Part shown: piece by piece, positions 56,746-64,000 of the stretch
Layout: each line of letters begins with the position of its first letter
How positions within the stretch are numbered: position 1 is the stretch's first letter
Assembly (NCBI RefSeq): GCF_016811995.1
Contig: NZ_CP069159.1
Coordinates: forward strand, 1,054,001 to 1,118,000
Source of the DNA: Citrobacter sp. R56
GTDB taxonomy: Bacteria; Pseudomonadota; Gammaproteobacteria; Enterobacterales; Enterobacteriaceae
DNA length: 64,000 bases
Direction: 5' to 3'
The notes under the pieces: model-generated
Told to the model about the DNA's origin: nothing
The model's input: only the letters and a program-made list of their open reading frames with translations
Database searches by the model: none
Program-made: the position numbers and the translations under genes

Positions 56746-57146
56746 TGGTCTTGCTCCAGAAAGGTTGATGGAATAAGGTGATCCCTGAGAGTTTTGATTT
56801 GTCTGCGCAGGGCGAAGAGTTCTGTACGGGTCAGTTCGCTGTCAGGGCTTTTGCTGTCGAGATGATTCAGCAGGCGGTTTAAATCCTGTGAAAGGTTGCC
56901 GAGTTTAACCCATGCTTCACGATTGATTTCAGGTAATACCGGTGGGAGTTTGTTGAGGGATGCCATTCTTAGCCATTCCCCTTTTTTATAAGGGCCTCTT
57001 TTACTATCGAGAATAGATAATTCTTCTTCGTTTAACCGAACGCTGACGCAGTGAGTTCGAACTTCATTAGGTGAATATTTTGCTGTATGGAATTTACCTC
57101 TTCTTGAGCTTCTTGATAGATCTTCTTTACTTTCATTTTTATGCAT
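56742..57146 (-). CDS. mobC: MobC, mobilization accessory protein
   Basis: A 134-residue ribbon-helix-helix MobC-type protein: basic N-terminus, VSVRLNEEELSILDSKRGPYKKGEWLRMASL (RHH), then NREAWVKLGNLSQDLNRLLNHLD, the family core. MobC opens oriT for the relaxase. First gene of mobCA, with a 4-base overlap. Confidence 0.82.
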   Translation of the reverse strand: MHKNESKEDLSRSSRRGKFHTAKYSPNEVRTHCVSVRLNEEELSILDSKRGPYKKGEWLRMASLNKLPPVLPEINREAWVKLGNLSQDLNRLLNHLDSKSPDSELTRTELFALRRQIKTLRDHLIPSTFLEQDQ

Positions 57147-57239
57147 ATCTAACCTTTTTTAAAATGTGTTCATGATCTACAGTTAGCGCATTGGTAAAAT
57201 AAGTCAAGGCAGTGTCGAAATTTATAAATAAGAGAGGTG

Positions 57240-57268
57240 GAGCAGATTGCTAATTAGGTAATCTGCTC
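57240..57268. terminator. Hairpin between ankyrin gene 2 and mobC
   Basis: Perfect 9-bp stem GAGCAGATT / AATCTGCTC with an 11-base loop, 56 bases past the ankyrin gene's stop on the minus strand. Confidence 0.65.
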
Positions 57269-57323
57269 TGGGTAAAAATAGGGTTCATATTAAATTCATT
57301 ATGACAGTGAGGAGGGGCGGAGG

Positions 57324-58268
57324 TTACAATCTACGTTTTACTGGCATTAAAGAGATTGTTTGTTTCATAATTTCGCTAAGTTTCTTTCTCTCATGTTCTG
57401 CTATATATTTACAAATCTCATCATGTCGAATATGCTGTTCCAGTTGTTTTTTATCTATTTTGATGTCATTGCGGATAAACCATTTAATGGTTTCAATGTC
57501 CCCGCGTAAATCATAACCTCGCAGTACAATATGGCGAAAATGTGTGTTGCTGATATCTGTCTTCTTCTTTAGTTCACTGAAGAAAGAGCTCATTTCATTT
57601 TCATTGGCACTTAGATAAACCTGGCAGTTATCAGAGATAGTAAAGTTAAGGTTTTTCTTCTGAAGCAAATCCATTATCTGCAGACTTTCGCTGTTGAGGT
57701 AGTTGAAAATTACTGGACTGCTATCCTTCATACTAATATGACGAATGAGCATTTTGGCTTTGAAATCGCCTAATGAATAGCAAATTTCAAAAATACCGTG
57801 ACCCTGGTTATCTTTGTGGTTTATATCGCAACCGGCCTGTACCATCAAATCAAAGATAGAGTGATTTTTTACGTAAAAAAGTATTGTTCTTCCGCATTTA
57901 TCCACATTGTTGACATTAATTCCAGCATTGATCAGGGTTTTGCAACAGGATATATTATCAGCTAACGAGCATAAACAGGTTTGGCCGAGACCATTTTTGT
58001 GGTGTATATCTACGCCGGAATCAATCAATTTTTTCAGTATGTGAGGATTTCGCTGGTTAAACAAAACATTGTGACCATAGTTGTCAGAATGGTTAAAATC
58101 TATTCCTGCTTTAACCAGAGTGTCAATCATTTTTGGGTTTTTACAGTAAAACAGTATATTTCTTCCAAACGAATCCAGTGTATTAATATCGGAGCCTGCA
58201 TTAATGCAAGCCTGAATGTCTTTTGGAGTTTTACAAGAGAGTAATGCATTTATTGCGTTGTTATTCAT
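57324..58268 (-). CDS. Ankyrin-repeat protein 2
   Basis: A 314-residue protein with about six ankyrin units (SDINTLDSFGRNILFYCKN, GIDFNHSDNYGHNVLFNQRN, GVDIHHKNGLGQTCLC, GINVNNVDKCGRTILFYVKN, GCDINHKDNQGHG) and a non-ankyrin C-terminal third containing LRGYDLRGDIETIKWFIRNDIKIDKKQLEQHIR. The end (MKQTISLMPVKRRL) matches the endings of the other two ankyrin genes. Downstream of a separate 146-residue gene, same strand, 15 bases apart. Confidence 0.78.
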   Translation of the reverse strand: MNNNAINALLSCKTPKDIQACINAGSDINTLDSFGRNILFYCKNPKMIDTLVKAGIDFNHSDNYGHNVLFNQRNPHILKKLIDSGVDIHHKNGLGQTCLCSLADNISCCKTLINAGINVNNVDKCGRTILFYVKNHSIFDLMVQAGCDINHKDNQGHGIFEICYSLGDFKAKMLIRHISMKDSSPVIFNYLNSESLQIMDLLQKKNLNFTISDNCQVYLSANENEMSSFFSELKKKTDISNTHFRHIVLRGYDLRGDIETIKWFIRNDIKIDKKQLEQHIRHDEICKYIAEHERKKLSEIMKQTISLMPVKRRL

Positions 58269-58283
58269 AATTTTTCTCCTCTG

Positions 58284-58724
58284 TTAAGCGACTAATCTGA
58301 TATAGTTGTCATGGTTGGTTTTATATTCCTTTATTTTTTTAATGTCTTCGTAAATTCGAGCGAGTGAAAACCATGAGATCTCTTTCAACATGTTTTTGTT
58401 GCTTACATACAAAATGTTACCACCGCGAAATGAAAAAGCATTATGGAATGTACTTTCATTCGTCGTTTTGAGAAATCGAATGAAATTTTTTATTGTCTCT
58501 TTTTTGTTCATGTTATAAGAGGTGAATGTATAGATAGAGAATACGGTTAAAATATTTCTCTTCGAGACCATATGTCTTGAGAAATAATCGAAATAAAATC
58601 TTTGCTCCTGAGTGTCACTTTTGCAGAAAAAAGAAAATTGTGGATTATATAATCTATAAAGATCTGCGTTCTTTTTTGTTTTGGCGAGATAGTTAGTCAG
58701 GCTTGGATATTTTGTTTTATTCAT
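58284..58724 (-). CDS. Hypothetical protein paired with ankyrin protein 2
   Basis: A 146-residue basic protein (MNKTKYPSLTNYLAKTKKNADLYRLYNP... SWFSLARIYEDIKKIKEYKTNH). No motif recognised. It ends 15 bases before the ankyrin gene and has TAAAGGAGAACTAAA before its ATG, so the two are very likely co-translated. A toxin or binding partner is a possible guess. Confidence 0.6.
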   Translation of the reverse strand: MNKTKYPSLTNYLAKTKKNADLYRLYNPQFSFFCKSDTQEQRFYFDYFSRHMVSKRNILTVFSIYTFTSYNMNKKETIKNFIRFLKTTNESTFHNAFSFRGGNILYVSNKNMLKEISWFSLARIYEDIKKIKEYKTNHDNYIRLVA

Positions 58725-59080
58725 TTTAGTTCTCCTTTATTTAATTAACAAAGGAAATATATATTATTAAATAAACAAAATGCAAATATATTTTTATATT
58801 TATTTAATTAAATAGTTATATTTTTATTATATTTCATATAAGGTGTTGTTTTTCATTGTTATTTTATTTTTATCAAAAAGTGCTGTGTTTTATTTGATTG
58901 ATTTGGTTTGAGAGTAGTGATTGATATAGTATGAATTGGCGATGAGGGTGTTTTAAAAAATAAATTTATCAAAGTGCAAAGGTGCAATGTGGGGCTTTGT
59001 ATTAAATTAATGATGTTAGCGCCCCTTGGCTATCTAACTAAAGGTTAAAGCCAAGGGGAGAGTGTTCAGGCAGATTCAAT
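58725..59080. other. AT-rich gap with a hairpin
   Basis: About 355 very AT-rich bases. A 10-bp stem CCCCTTGGCT / AGCCAAGGGG (59022-59058) stands past the ankyrin gene 3 stop as a probable terminator. The rest would hold the promoter of the 58284 gene. Confidence 0.55.
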
Positions 59081-60067
59081 TCATAATCTTTTTTTTGTAA
59101 TTGCTTTACAGGTAACTGGTTGAAGCGTTGTTCGTAAAACCTTTTGCTCTCTCTGTAATTTGTCCTGGAGGATTTCTTCATAAAAGTAGCGTTCTTTTAG
59201 CGATTCTATATCAACTTTTATATCATTACGTATTAACCATTTAATTAGCAGTCTTCCTGCATAGTGCGTCAGTAGATATGTACTGCTTATGTAAAACCAA
59301 ACATGACTAATGTCTGTCAGCTTCTTTAGTTGTAAAATTAATTTTTTAGCGTCGGCATTTGTTGGTGTGATAATGCACTTATCACTTATCTCAAATTCAT
59401 TTTTTTGCTTTATAAGTAACGACAATAGCTCAATTGATTTAAATGTAATGTTCGTGAATACAATTTTTGAACTGTCTTTAAGATGAATATTACGGATAAG
59501 AAAACGAATGTAGTTATCGTTTTTAGATTCCCAGTGCGTATATTTACCAACTATGCTATTATTTTCTGACTGCCAGTGATCGAATGCTGTCTGTCCACTT
59601 ATATTTTTATGATTAATGTCGCAACCAGCCTCAATTAGTGCATCGTACACATATCCTTCAAATGGAATGAAAAGAAAGGAATTGCCATAGCTATCTTTGG
59701 TATGGATATCTAGTCCTGCTTTGATAAGATATTTTACTAACCCTGGTGAAACATCAATATGTTGAATCGCAAGGGTGCCTGACTTATTCCGGTGGTTAAC
59801 ATTAATACCATTGCTGACAAGAAGTTCCACTGTTTCAACATTTTGAGCATAGAATAATGCATTATTACCGTCATTATCCAAGTGGTGAATGTCAATGTCA
59901 GCGTCAATCATTGCCTGTATAGCTTCAGGTACATTACAGGTAAAAAGAGCAGTTTGACCTTTACTATTGCACATATTTATATCCATGCCAGCCTTAAGGC
60001 AACGAAGGACACCATTTTTAGACTTTACACGGAATAGGTTATTTTTATTATTTTCTCTTGATATCAT
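59081..60067 (-). CDS. Ankyrin-repeat protein 3
   Basis: A 328-residue protein with ankyrin units GMDINMCNSKGQTALFTCNV, DIDIHHLDNDGNNALFYAQN, GINVNHRNKSGTLAIQHID, GLDIHTKDSYGNSFLFIP and GCDINHKNISGQTAF, and a C-terminal part (SDKCIITPTNADAKKLILQLKKLTDISHVWF, RLLIKWLIRNDIKVDIESLKE) clearly related to protein 2. It ends KAITKKRL. ACAAAGGAGATAAACA is a good ribosome site. Confidence 0.78.
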   Translation of the reverse strand: MISRENNKNNLFRVKSKNGVLRCLKAGMDINMCNSKGQTALFTCNVPEAIQAMIDADIDIHHLDNDGNNALFYAQNVETVELLVSNGINVNHRNKSGTLAIQHIDVSPGLVKYLIKAGLDIHTKDSYGNSFLFIPFEGYVYDALIEAGCDINHKNISGQTAFDHWQSENNSIVGKYTHWESKNDNYIRFLIRNIHLKDSSKIVFTNITFKSIELLSLLIKQKNEFEISDKCIITPTNADAKKLILQLKKLTDISHVWFYISSTYLLTHYAGRLLIKWLIRNDIKVDIESLKERYFYEEILQDKLQREQKVLRTTLQPVTCKAITKKRL

Positions 60068-60531
60068 TGTTTATCTCCTTTTTTGTTGTTTTCAAGATAT
60101 TAATGACACCAGATTTTACGGTATTCAAATTTATTTTTGTTTTATTAGGGGGTATCTGATTTGGTTTGCTTAAGGTTATTCTTAACTTAATGGAACATAG
60201 GGACGTTAAGGTTATCCTATGTGATGTGGATTAACCATTTTCACAAGAATATTTATCCATATTGGAACTAATCTGTATAAAGGAGATAATTAGAGGCTCA
60301 GATATTAATACTATAGAGAGTAATGCTATAGGATATGGAAAAGATCATGTAATATAATGGTGGTTATTAATGTTCATCTTAATTTTGGAAATTAAATGAG
60401 TAGTGTTTTTTATGAGGTTTTTTGCTGTTGATAATTCTTATTAAAATTTGAAGAGCATCCTTTAAGTTATTCGGCTTGAGGATGCTCATTTAAAATTTAA
60501 GCAGCGTAGTCTTTTTCAACAGCCAGGAAGG
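60068..60531. other. Gap between ankyrin gene 3 and IS1
   Basis: About 460 AT-rich bases with no gene. A stem GAGCATCCT / AGGATGCTC (60453-60487) sits near the IS1 end; the promoter of the ankyrin gene should lie at 60070-60200. Confidence 0.5.
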
Positions 60532-60586
60532 GGTGATGCTGCCAACTTACTGATTTAGTGTATGATGGTGTTTTTGAGGTGCTCCA

Positions 60587-60988
60587 GTGGCTTCTGTTTA
60601 TATCAGCTGTCCCTCCTGTTCAGCTACTGACGGGGTGGTGCGTAACGGTAAAAGTACTGCCGGACATCAGCGCTATCTCTGCTCTCACTGCCGTAAAACA
60701 TGGCAACTGCAGTTCACTTACACCGCTTCTCAACCCGGTACGCACCAGAAAATCATTGATATGGCCATGAATGGCGTTGGCCTCAACACGATTTTACGTC
60801 ACTTAAAAAACTCAGGCCGCAGTCGGCAACCTCGCGCATACAGCCGGGCAGTGACATCATCGTCTGCGCGGAAATGGACGAACAGTGGGGCTACGTCGGG
60901 GCTAAATCGCGGCAGCGCTGGCTGTTTTACGCGTATGACAGGCTCTGGAAGACGGTTGTTGCGCACGTATTCGGTGAACGCACTATAG
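60587..60988 (+). pseudogene. insA: InsA of IS1, deleted and read through
   Basis: GTG start, [20 protein letters not shown] as in InsA, with the zinc-finger cysteines intact. The 11 residues CRATARIMGVG normally in the helix-turn-helix are missing (MAMNGVG joins LNTILRH). The normal stop after NSGRSR is changed (TAA to CAA), so the frame runs to 60988. Normal InsA is 91 residues; this is 133. Confidence 0.85.
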
Positions 60989-61251
60989 CGACGCTGGAGC
61001 GTCTTATGAGCCTGCTGTCACCCTTTGACGTGGTGATATGGATGACGGATGGCTGGCCGCTGTATGAATCCCGCCTGAAGGGAAAGCTGCATGTAATCAG
61101 CAAGCGATATACGCAGCGAATTGAGCGGCATAACCTGAATCTGAGGCAGCATCTGGCACGGCTGGGACGGAAGTCGCTGTCGTTCTCAAAATCGGTGGAG
61201 CTGCATGACAAAGTAATCGGGCATTATCTGAACATAAAACACTATCAATAA
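60781..61251 (+). pseudogene. insB: InsB of IS1, start lost
   Basis: The catalytic InsB frame is intact from about [19 protein letters not shown] to the end ([14 protein letters not shown]-like), including the DDE-type region [13 protein letters not shown]. The normal InsB ATG (ATGCCGGGCAAC) lay in the deleted 33 bases; the A6C frameshift stretch (TTAAAAAACTC) remains, so an InsAB fusion could still be made but with a broken HTH. Confidence 0.82.
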
Positions 61252-61296
61252 GTTGGGACCATTACCAAATAGTTTATATGCTAAAAATTTAGGGAA

Positions 61297-64000
61297 TCAT
61301 TTTCCTAATTCTCCAGCTAAAAGTTCAGCCTGCTTCAAAACAGTCTCTGTGGCGAGCAATGACATATCAGGCGGATAACCATATTTTTTGAGCAGACGTT
61401 TTACCACCACGCGAATTTTTGCTCTTGCTGCTTCTTTCACTGTCCAGTCAAGACTGACATTGTTGCGGATAGCCTCCGTAAGTACGACTGCCAGTTCTCG
61501 TAGTTTTTCCTTTTCCATTAACTCGCGAGCACTGTCGTTATCTGCAACAGCAGAATAGAAGGCATATTCATAAGCGCTGAGGTTTAACTGGCTGGCAAGG
61601 CTGTCAGATTCCTGGATAGTCTTGGCAAGCTTGATTAGCTCATCAATTACCTCCGCTGCGGTCAGTACCTTGTTCTGGTAGCCATTGATTGCAGAGGTCA
61701 GCATATCAATCAGTTTTTTGCCTTGGGTGATACTTTGATTCGAGCGAACCTTGATCTCGTCAGAAAGCAGTTTTTTAAGCGTTTCCAAAGCAATATTTCT
61801 GTGTTGGTAATCCTTCATTTCCTGAAGGAATTCTTCAGAAAGAACGGAAATATCAGGTTTTTGTATCCCAGCAGCGTCAAAAATATCAACAACTTTATCG
61901 GTAACCAGAGCCTGATCGATAGTCTGTTTTACCCGAACTTCGAGACTGTCATTGTGTTCTTCTTCTGATCCGTCTGAGTTTTCAGTAAATTTATTCAGTC
62001 TGGCTTTTACTGCCTGGAAGAATGCTACTTCGGGTGCCGCTTCCATTGCTTTATCGTGCGGTGTCGCCAATGCAAATGCCTGCGATAAGGCTGCAACCGC
62101 AGCGAGGAAACGCATTTTACCTTTACCGTTATCCAGCCCTAAAATATGGTTTTCTGATTCAAGAATAATTGTCAGGCGTTGTGAGGTAGTTGCGGCAAAG
62201 TAAGCTTTGTAATCGTATCCATGCATCATGCCTTCCAGGATTTCCAGCTTTTCCTGCATGAGCGTTACGGCTTCTTCCTGAACCTCAGCAGGATCTCCAC
62301 GTCCACCTGCATCAGAGTAAAAGGAGAGGGCTTCTTTTAAATCAGAGGCAATGCCCAGATAGTCAACAACCAGACCGCCTATCTTATCTTTATACACACG
62401 GTTCACACGGGCAATTGCCTGCATAAGGTTGTGGCCTTTCATTGGTTTGTCGATATACAGCGTATGCATGCTGGGAGCGTCGAAGCCGGTTAACCACATA
62501 TCACGCACTATCACCAGTTTCAGCTTGTCGTCGTCATCCTTCATACGGTTAGCCAGAACCTGACGTTCTTTTTTTGTGGTGTGGTGTTTGGCAATTTCTG
62601 GCCCGTCAGCAGCAGAAGAGGTCATGACGACTTTTATTATACCGTCATTTAAATCATCGCTGTGCCATTCAGGTTTTAAGGCTATGATTTCTTTATATAG
62701 TTCAGCAGCAATACGGCGGGACATGGTAACAATCATGCCCTTACCATGATCGGCATTGGATTTTAAGCGCTGCTCAAAGTGCAGAACCATATCCGCCGCA
62801 ATCGCTTTAATACGTTTTGAACTGCCAATCAAACCTTCGATTCTGGCCCATTTAGAACGTTCTTTTTGCGTGAGCGTCAGTTCGTCCTCGTTAAACTCAT
62901 CATCAAAGTCTTCAATAAGCTGACGACCTTCATCACTGATGGCAATTTTGGCAAGACGGCTTTCATAAAAGATACGAACTGTTGCACCATCTTCAACGGC
63001 CTGCGAGATATCGTAGATATCAACATAGTTACCAAAAACAGCAGGCGTGTTGACGTCCGTTTTTTCTATGGGGGTTCCGGTAAAGCCGAGATAGGTCGCA
63101 TTAGGTAAGGCATCACGCATATATTTGGCAAAGCCGTAAACGGTGCGTTTACCTGTTACGTTGCCTTCGCTGTCTTTCACGTCAACTTCTTTGGCGCTGA
63201 AACCGTACTGGGAACGGTGTGCTTCATCAGCGATAACGACAATATTGGTTCTGTCTGACAACAACTCATAGATATTGCTGCCATCATCAGGCTGGAATTT
63301 TTGAATAGTAGTAAACACCACACCGCCAGAGGCGACACGCAAATATTCTTTGAGTTCTTCCCGGTTGTTGGCCTGTTTTGGTGTCTGACGAAGTAGCTGG
63401 GTCGCGGAAGAGAACGTACCGAATAGCTGATCATCTAAGTCGTTACGGTCAGTAATCACAACAACTGTCGGATTATCCAGCGCCAGCACAATTTTCCCGG
63501 TATAAAACACCATCGAAAGCGATTTACCGGAACCCTGAGTATGCCAGACTACGCCCGCTTTGCGATCTCCGGTTTTTTGCGCATTAACAAGATCTTTACT
63601 GTTACGTCCCTGCTGGCGCAGTGCCACTTCGGCAGAGGGGGAGTCCGCATTCACCGCTGAGGCACGAATAGTGGAAAGAACTGCTGCATTGACCGCGTAG
63701 TACTGGTGATAAGCCGCCATTTTTTTAACAGTACGGATACTGATAATCCCTTTGCTGTCTTCATGTTTGCTGGCCTCAAACACGATAAAGTGGCGGATTA
63801 TATCCAGCAGCGTTACAGGATTAAGCAACCCCTGTAATAAAACTTCAAGCTGTGGTTGGGTACTGGTGGCTTGCGTTTTACCGTTAGCAGTTTTCCACGT
63901 CATATAACGACTGAAATCGGCAGAAACCGTCCCCGCTTTGGCTTCCAGCCCGTCAGATATCACATTAAAAGCATTGTAGTTAAACAGACCGGGGATTTGG
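61297..64000 (-). CDS. hsdR: HsdR, type I restriction enzyme subunit (5' end beyond window)
   Basis: About 900 C-terminal codons of the motor-nuclease subunit; the frame stays open to the window edge and reads QIPGLFNYNAFN just before VISDGLEAKAG, so the PD-ExK nuclease domain is outside. Superfamily 2 motor motifs: Walker A HTQGSGKSLSM, DEAH box IADEAHRSQYG, GFTGTPIEKTD, and motif VI QAIARVNRVYK. It needs HsdM and HsdS, which must lie upstream beyond the edge. Stop is just after the IS1 end. Confidence 0.93.
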   Translation of the reverse strand, partial: QIPGLFNYNAFNVISDGLEAKAGTVSADFSRYMTWKTANGKTQATSTQPQLEVLLQGLLNPVTLLDIIRHFIVFEASKHEDSKGIISIRTVKKMAAYHQYYAVNAAVLSTIRASAVNADSPSAEVALRQQGRNSKDLVNAQKTGDRKAGVVWHTQGSGKSLSMVFYTGKIVLALDNPTVVVITDRNDLDDQLFGTFSSATQLLRQTPKQANNREELKEYLRVASGGVVFTTIQKFQPDDGSNIYELLSDRTNIVVIADEAHRSQYGFSAKEVDVKDSEGNVTGKRTVYGFAKYMRDALPNATYLGFTGTPIEKTDVNTPAVFGNYVDIYDISQAVEDGATVRIFYESRLAKIAISDEGRQLIEDFDDEFNEDELTLTQKERSKWARIEGLIGSSKRIKAIAADMVLHFEQRLKSNADHGKGMIVTMSRRIAAELYKEIIALKPEWHSDDLNDGIIKVVMTSSAADGPEIAKHHTTKKERQVLANRMKDDDDKLKLVIVRDMWLTGFDAPSMHTLYIDKPMKGHNLMQAIARVNRVYKDKIGGLVVDYLGIASDLKEALSFYSDAGGRGDPAEVQEEAVTLMQEKLEILEGMMHGYDYKAYFAATTSQRLTIILESENHILGLDNGKGKMRFLAAVAALSQAFALATPHDKAMEAAPEVAFFQAVKARLNKFTENSDGSEEEHNDSLEVRVKQTIDQALVTDKVVDIFDAAGIQKPDISVLSEEFLQEMKDYQHRNIALETLKKLLSDEIKVRSNQSITQGKKLIDMLTSAINGYQNKVLTAAEVIDELIKLAKTIQESDSLASQLNLSAYEYAFYSAVADNDSARELMEKEKLRELAVVLTEAIRNNVSLDWTVKEAARAKIRVVVKRLLKKYGYPPDMSLLATETVLKQAELLAGELGK

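Larger units (their letters stand above)
60532..61266 (+). mobile_element. Defective IS1 with a 33-bp deletion
   Basis: Ends GGTGATGCTGCCAACTT at 60532 and ...AAGTTGGGACCATTACC at 61266, both near-canonical IS1 ends; length 735 against 768 bases. The 33 missing bases fall between two GGCGTTGG copies in the normal element. No 8-9 bp target duplication is seen (GCCAGGAAG against AAATAGTTT). It stands between ankyrin gene 3 and hsdR. Confidence 0.88.

Overview
The window is chromosomal DNA of an enterobacterium of the Escherichia/Citrobacter/Salmonella group. From 1 to about 24.5 kb it keeps, inverted, the gene order of the Escherichia coli emrB-to-csiD segment: emrB, emrA, mprA, (ygaZH remnant), ygaY-type MFS, proXWV, nrdFEIH, ygaM, ygaC, alaE, stpA, ygaPV, yqaE, csiR, gabP, gabT, gabD, lhgO, csiD. 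Citrobacter is my best guess for the genus; it rests on overall protein resemblance and is an inference.

Core block (1-24.5 kb): multidrug export, osmoprotectant uptake (ProU), the NrdHIEF class Ib ribonucleotide reductase, small stress proteins, the H-NS paralogue StpA, and the glutarate/L-2-hydroxyglutarate/GABA operon. It departs from the E. coli layout in four ways: ygaZH has decayed to a scrap; the ygaY-type transporter is intact; a divergent MocR regulator/AhpD-like pair sits between nrdH and ygaM; and kbp (ygaU) is missing between yqaE and csiR.

Accessory metabolic block (24.7-34.9 kb): a two-gene unit (membrane protein plus a predicted GH46-like/DUF2272 wall hydrolase), then a LysR-controlled set (agmatinase-family ureohydrolase, aldehyde dehydrogenase, NCS1 permease, GMC oxidoreductase). 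This set probably takes up and degrades a guanidino compound. If the product is GABA, the neighbouring gab genes would finish the job.

Small-protein block (35.1-39.2 kb): a cold-shock protein, two zinc-ribbon miniproteins, other small proteins, a DUF1294 membrane protein, a pseudouridine synthase and a secreted protein.

Decayed prophage and insertions (39.6-45.3 kb): remnants of an ATP-dependent DNA ligase and of a SRAP (YedK-type) gene, a Tn3-like cassette without transposase that has 38-bp inverted repeats and a perfect 5-bp GGCAT target duplication and carries a GNAT gene and a DUF4375/MORN gene, a putative type VI effector/immunity pair, and an IS3-family element with a damaged frameshift site.

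Defence/mobile island (45.9-64 kb): a SIR2-like protein, three ankyrin-repeat proteins, IS21 and IS3 scraps, DUF6387 and AlpA genes, two winged-helix genes, a non-coding stretch with two tandem hairpins whose stems covary around an identical loop core, a MobC/relaxase mobilization pair with a Pro-Val hexanucleotide repeat, a defective IS1, and the start of a type I restriction locus (hsdR, cut by the window edge). In E. coli the side of csiD away from emr leads to the ssrA-integrated CP4-57 island, so this is probably the equivalent hotspot; ssrA itself is not in the window.
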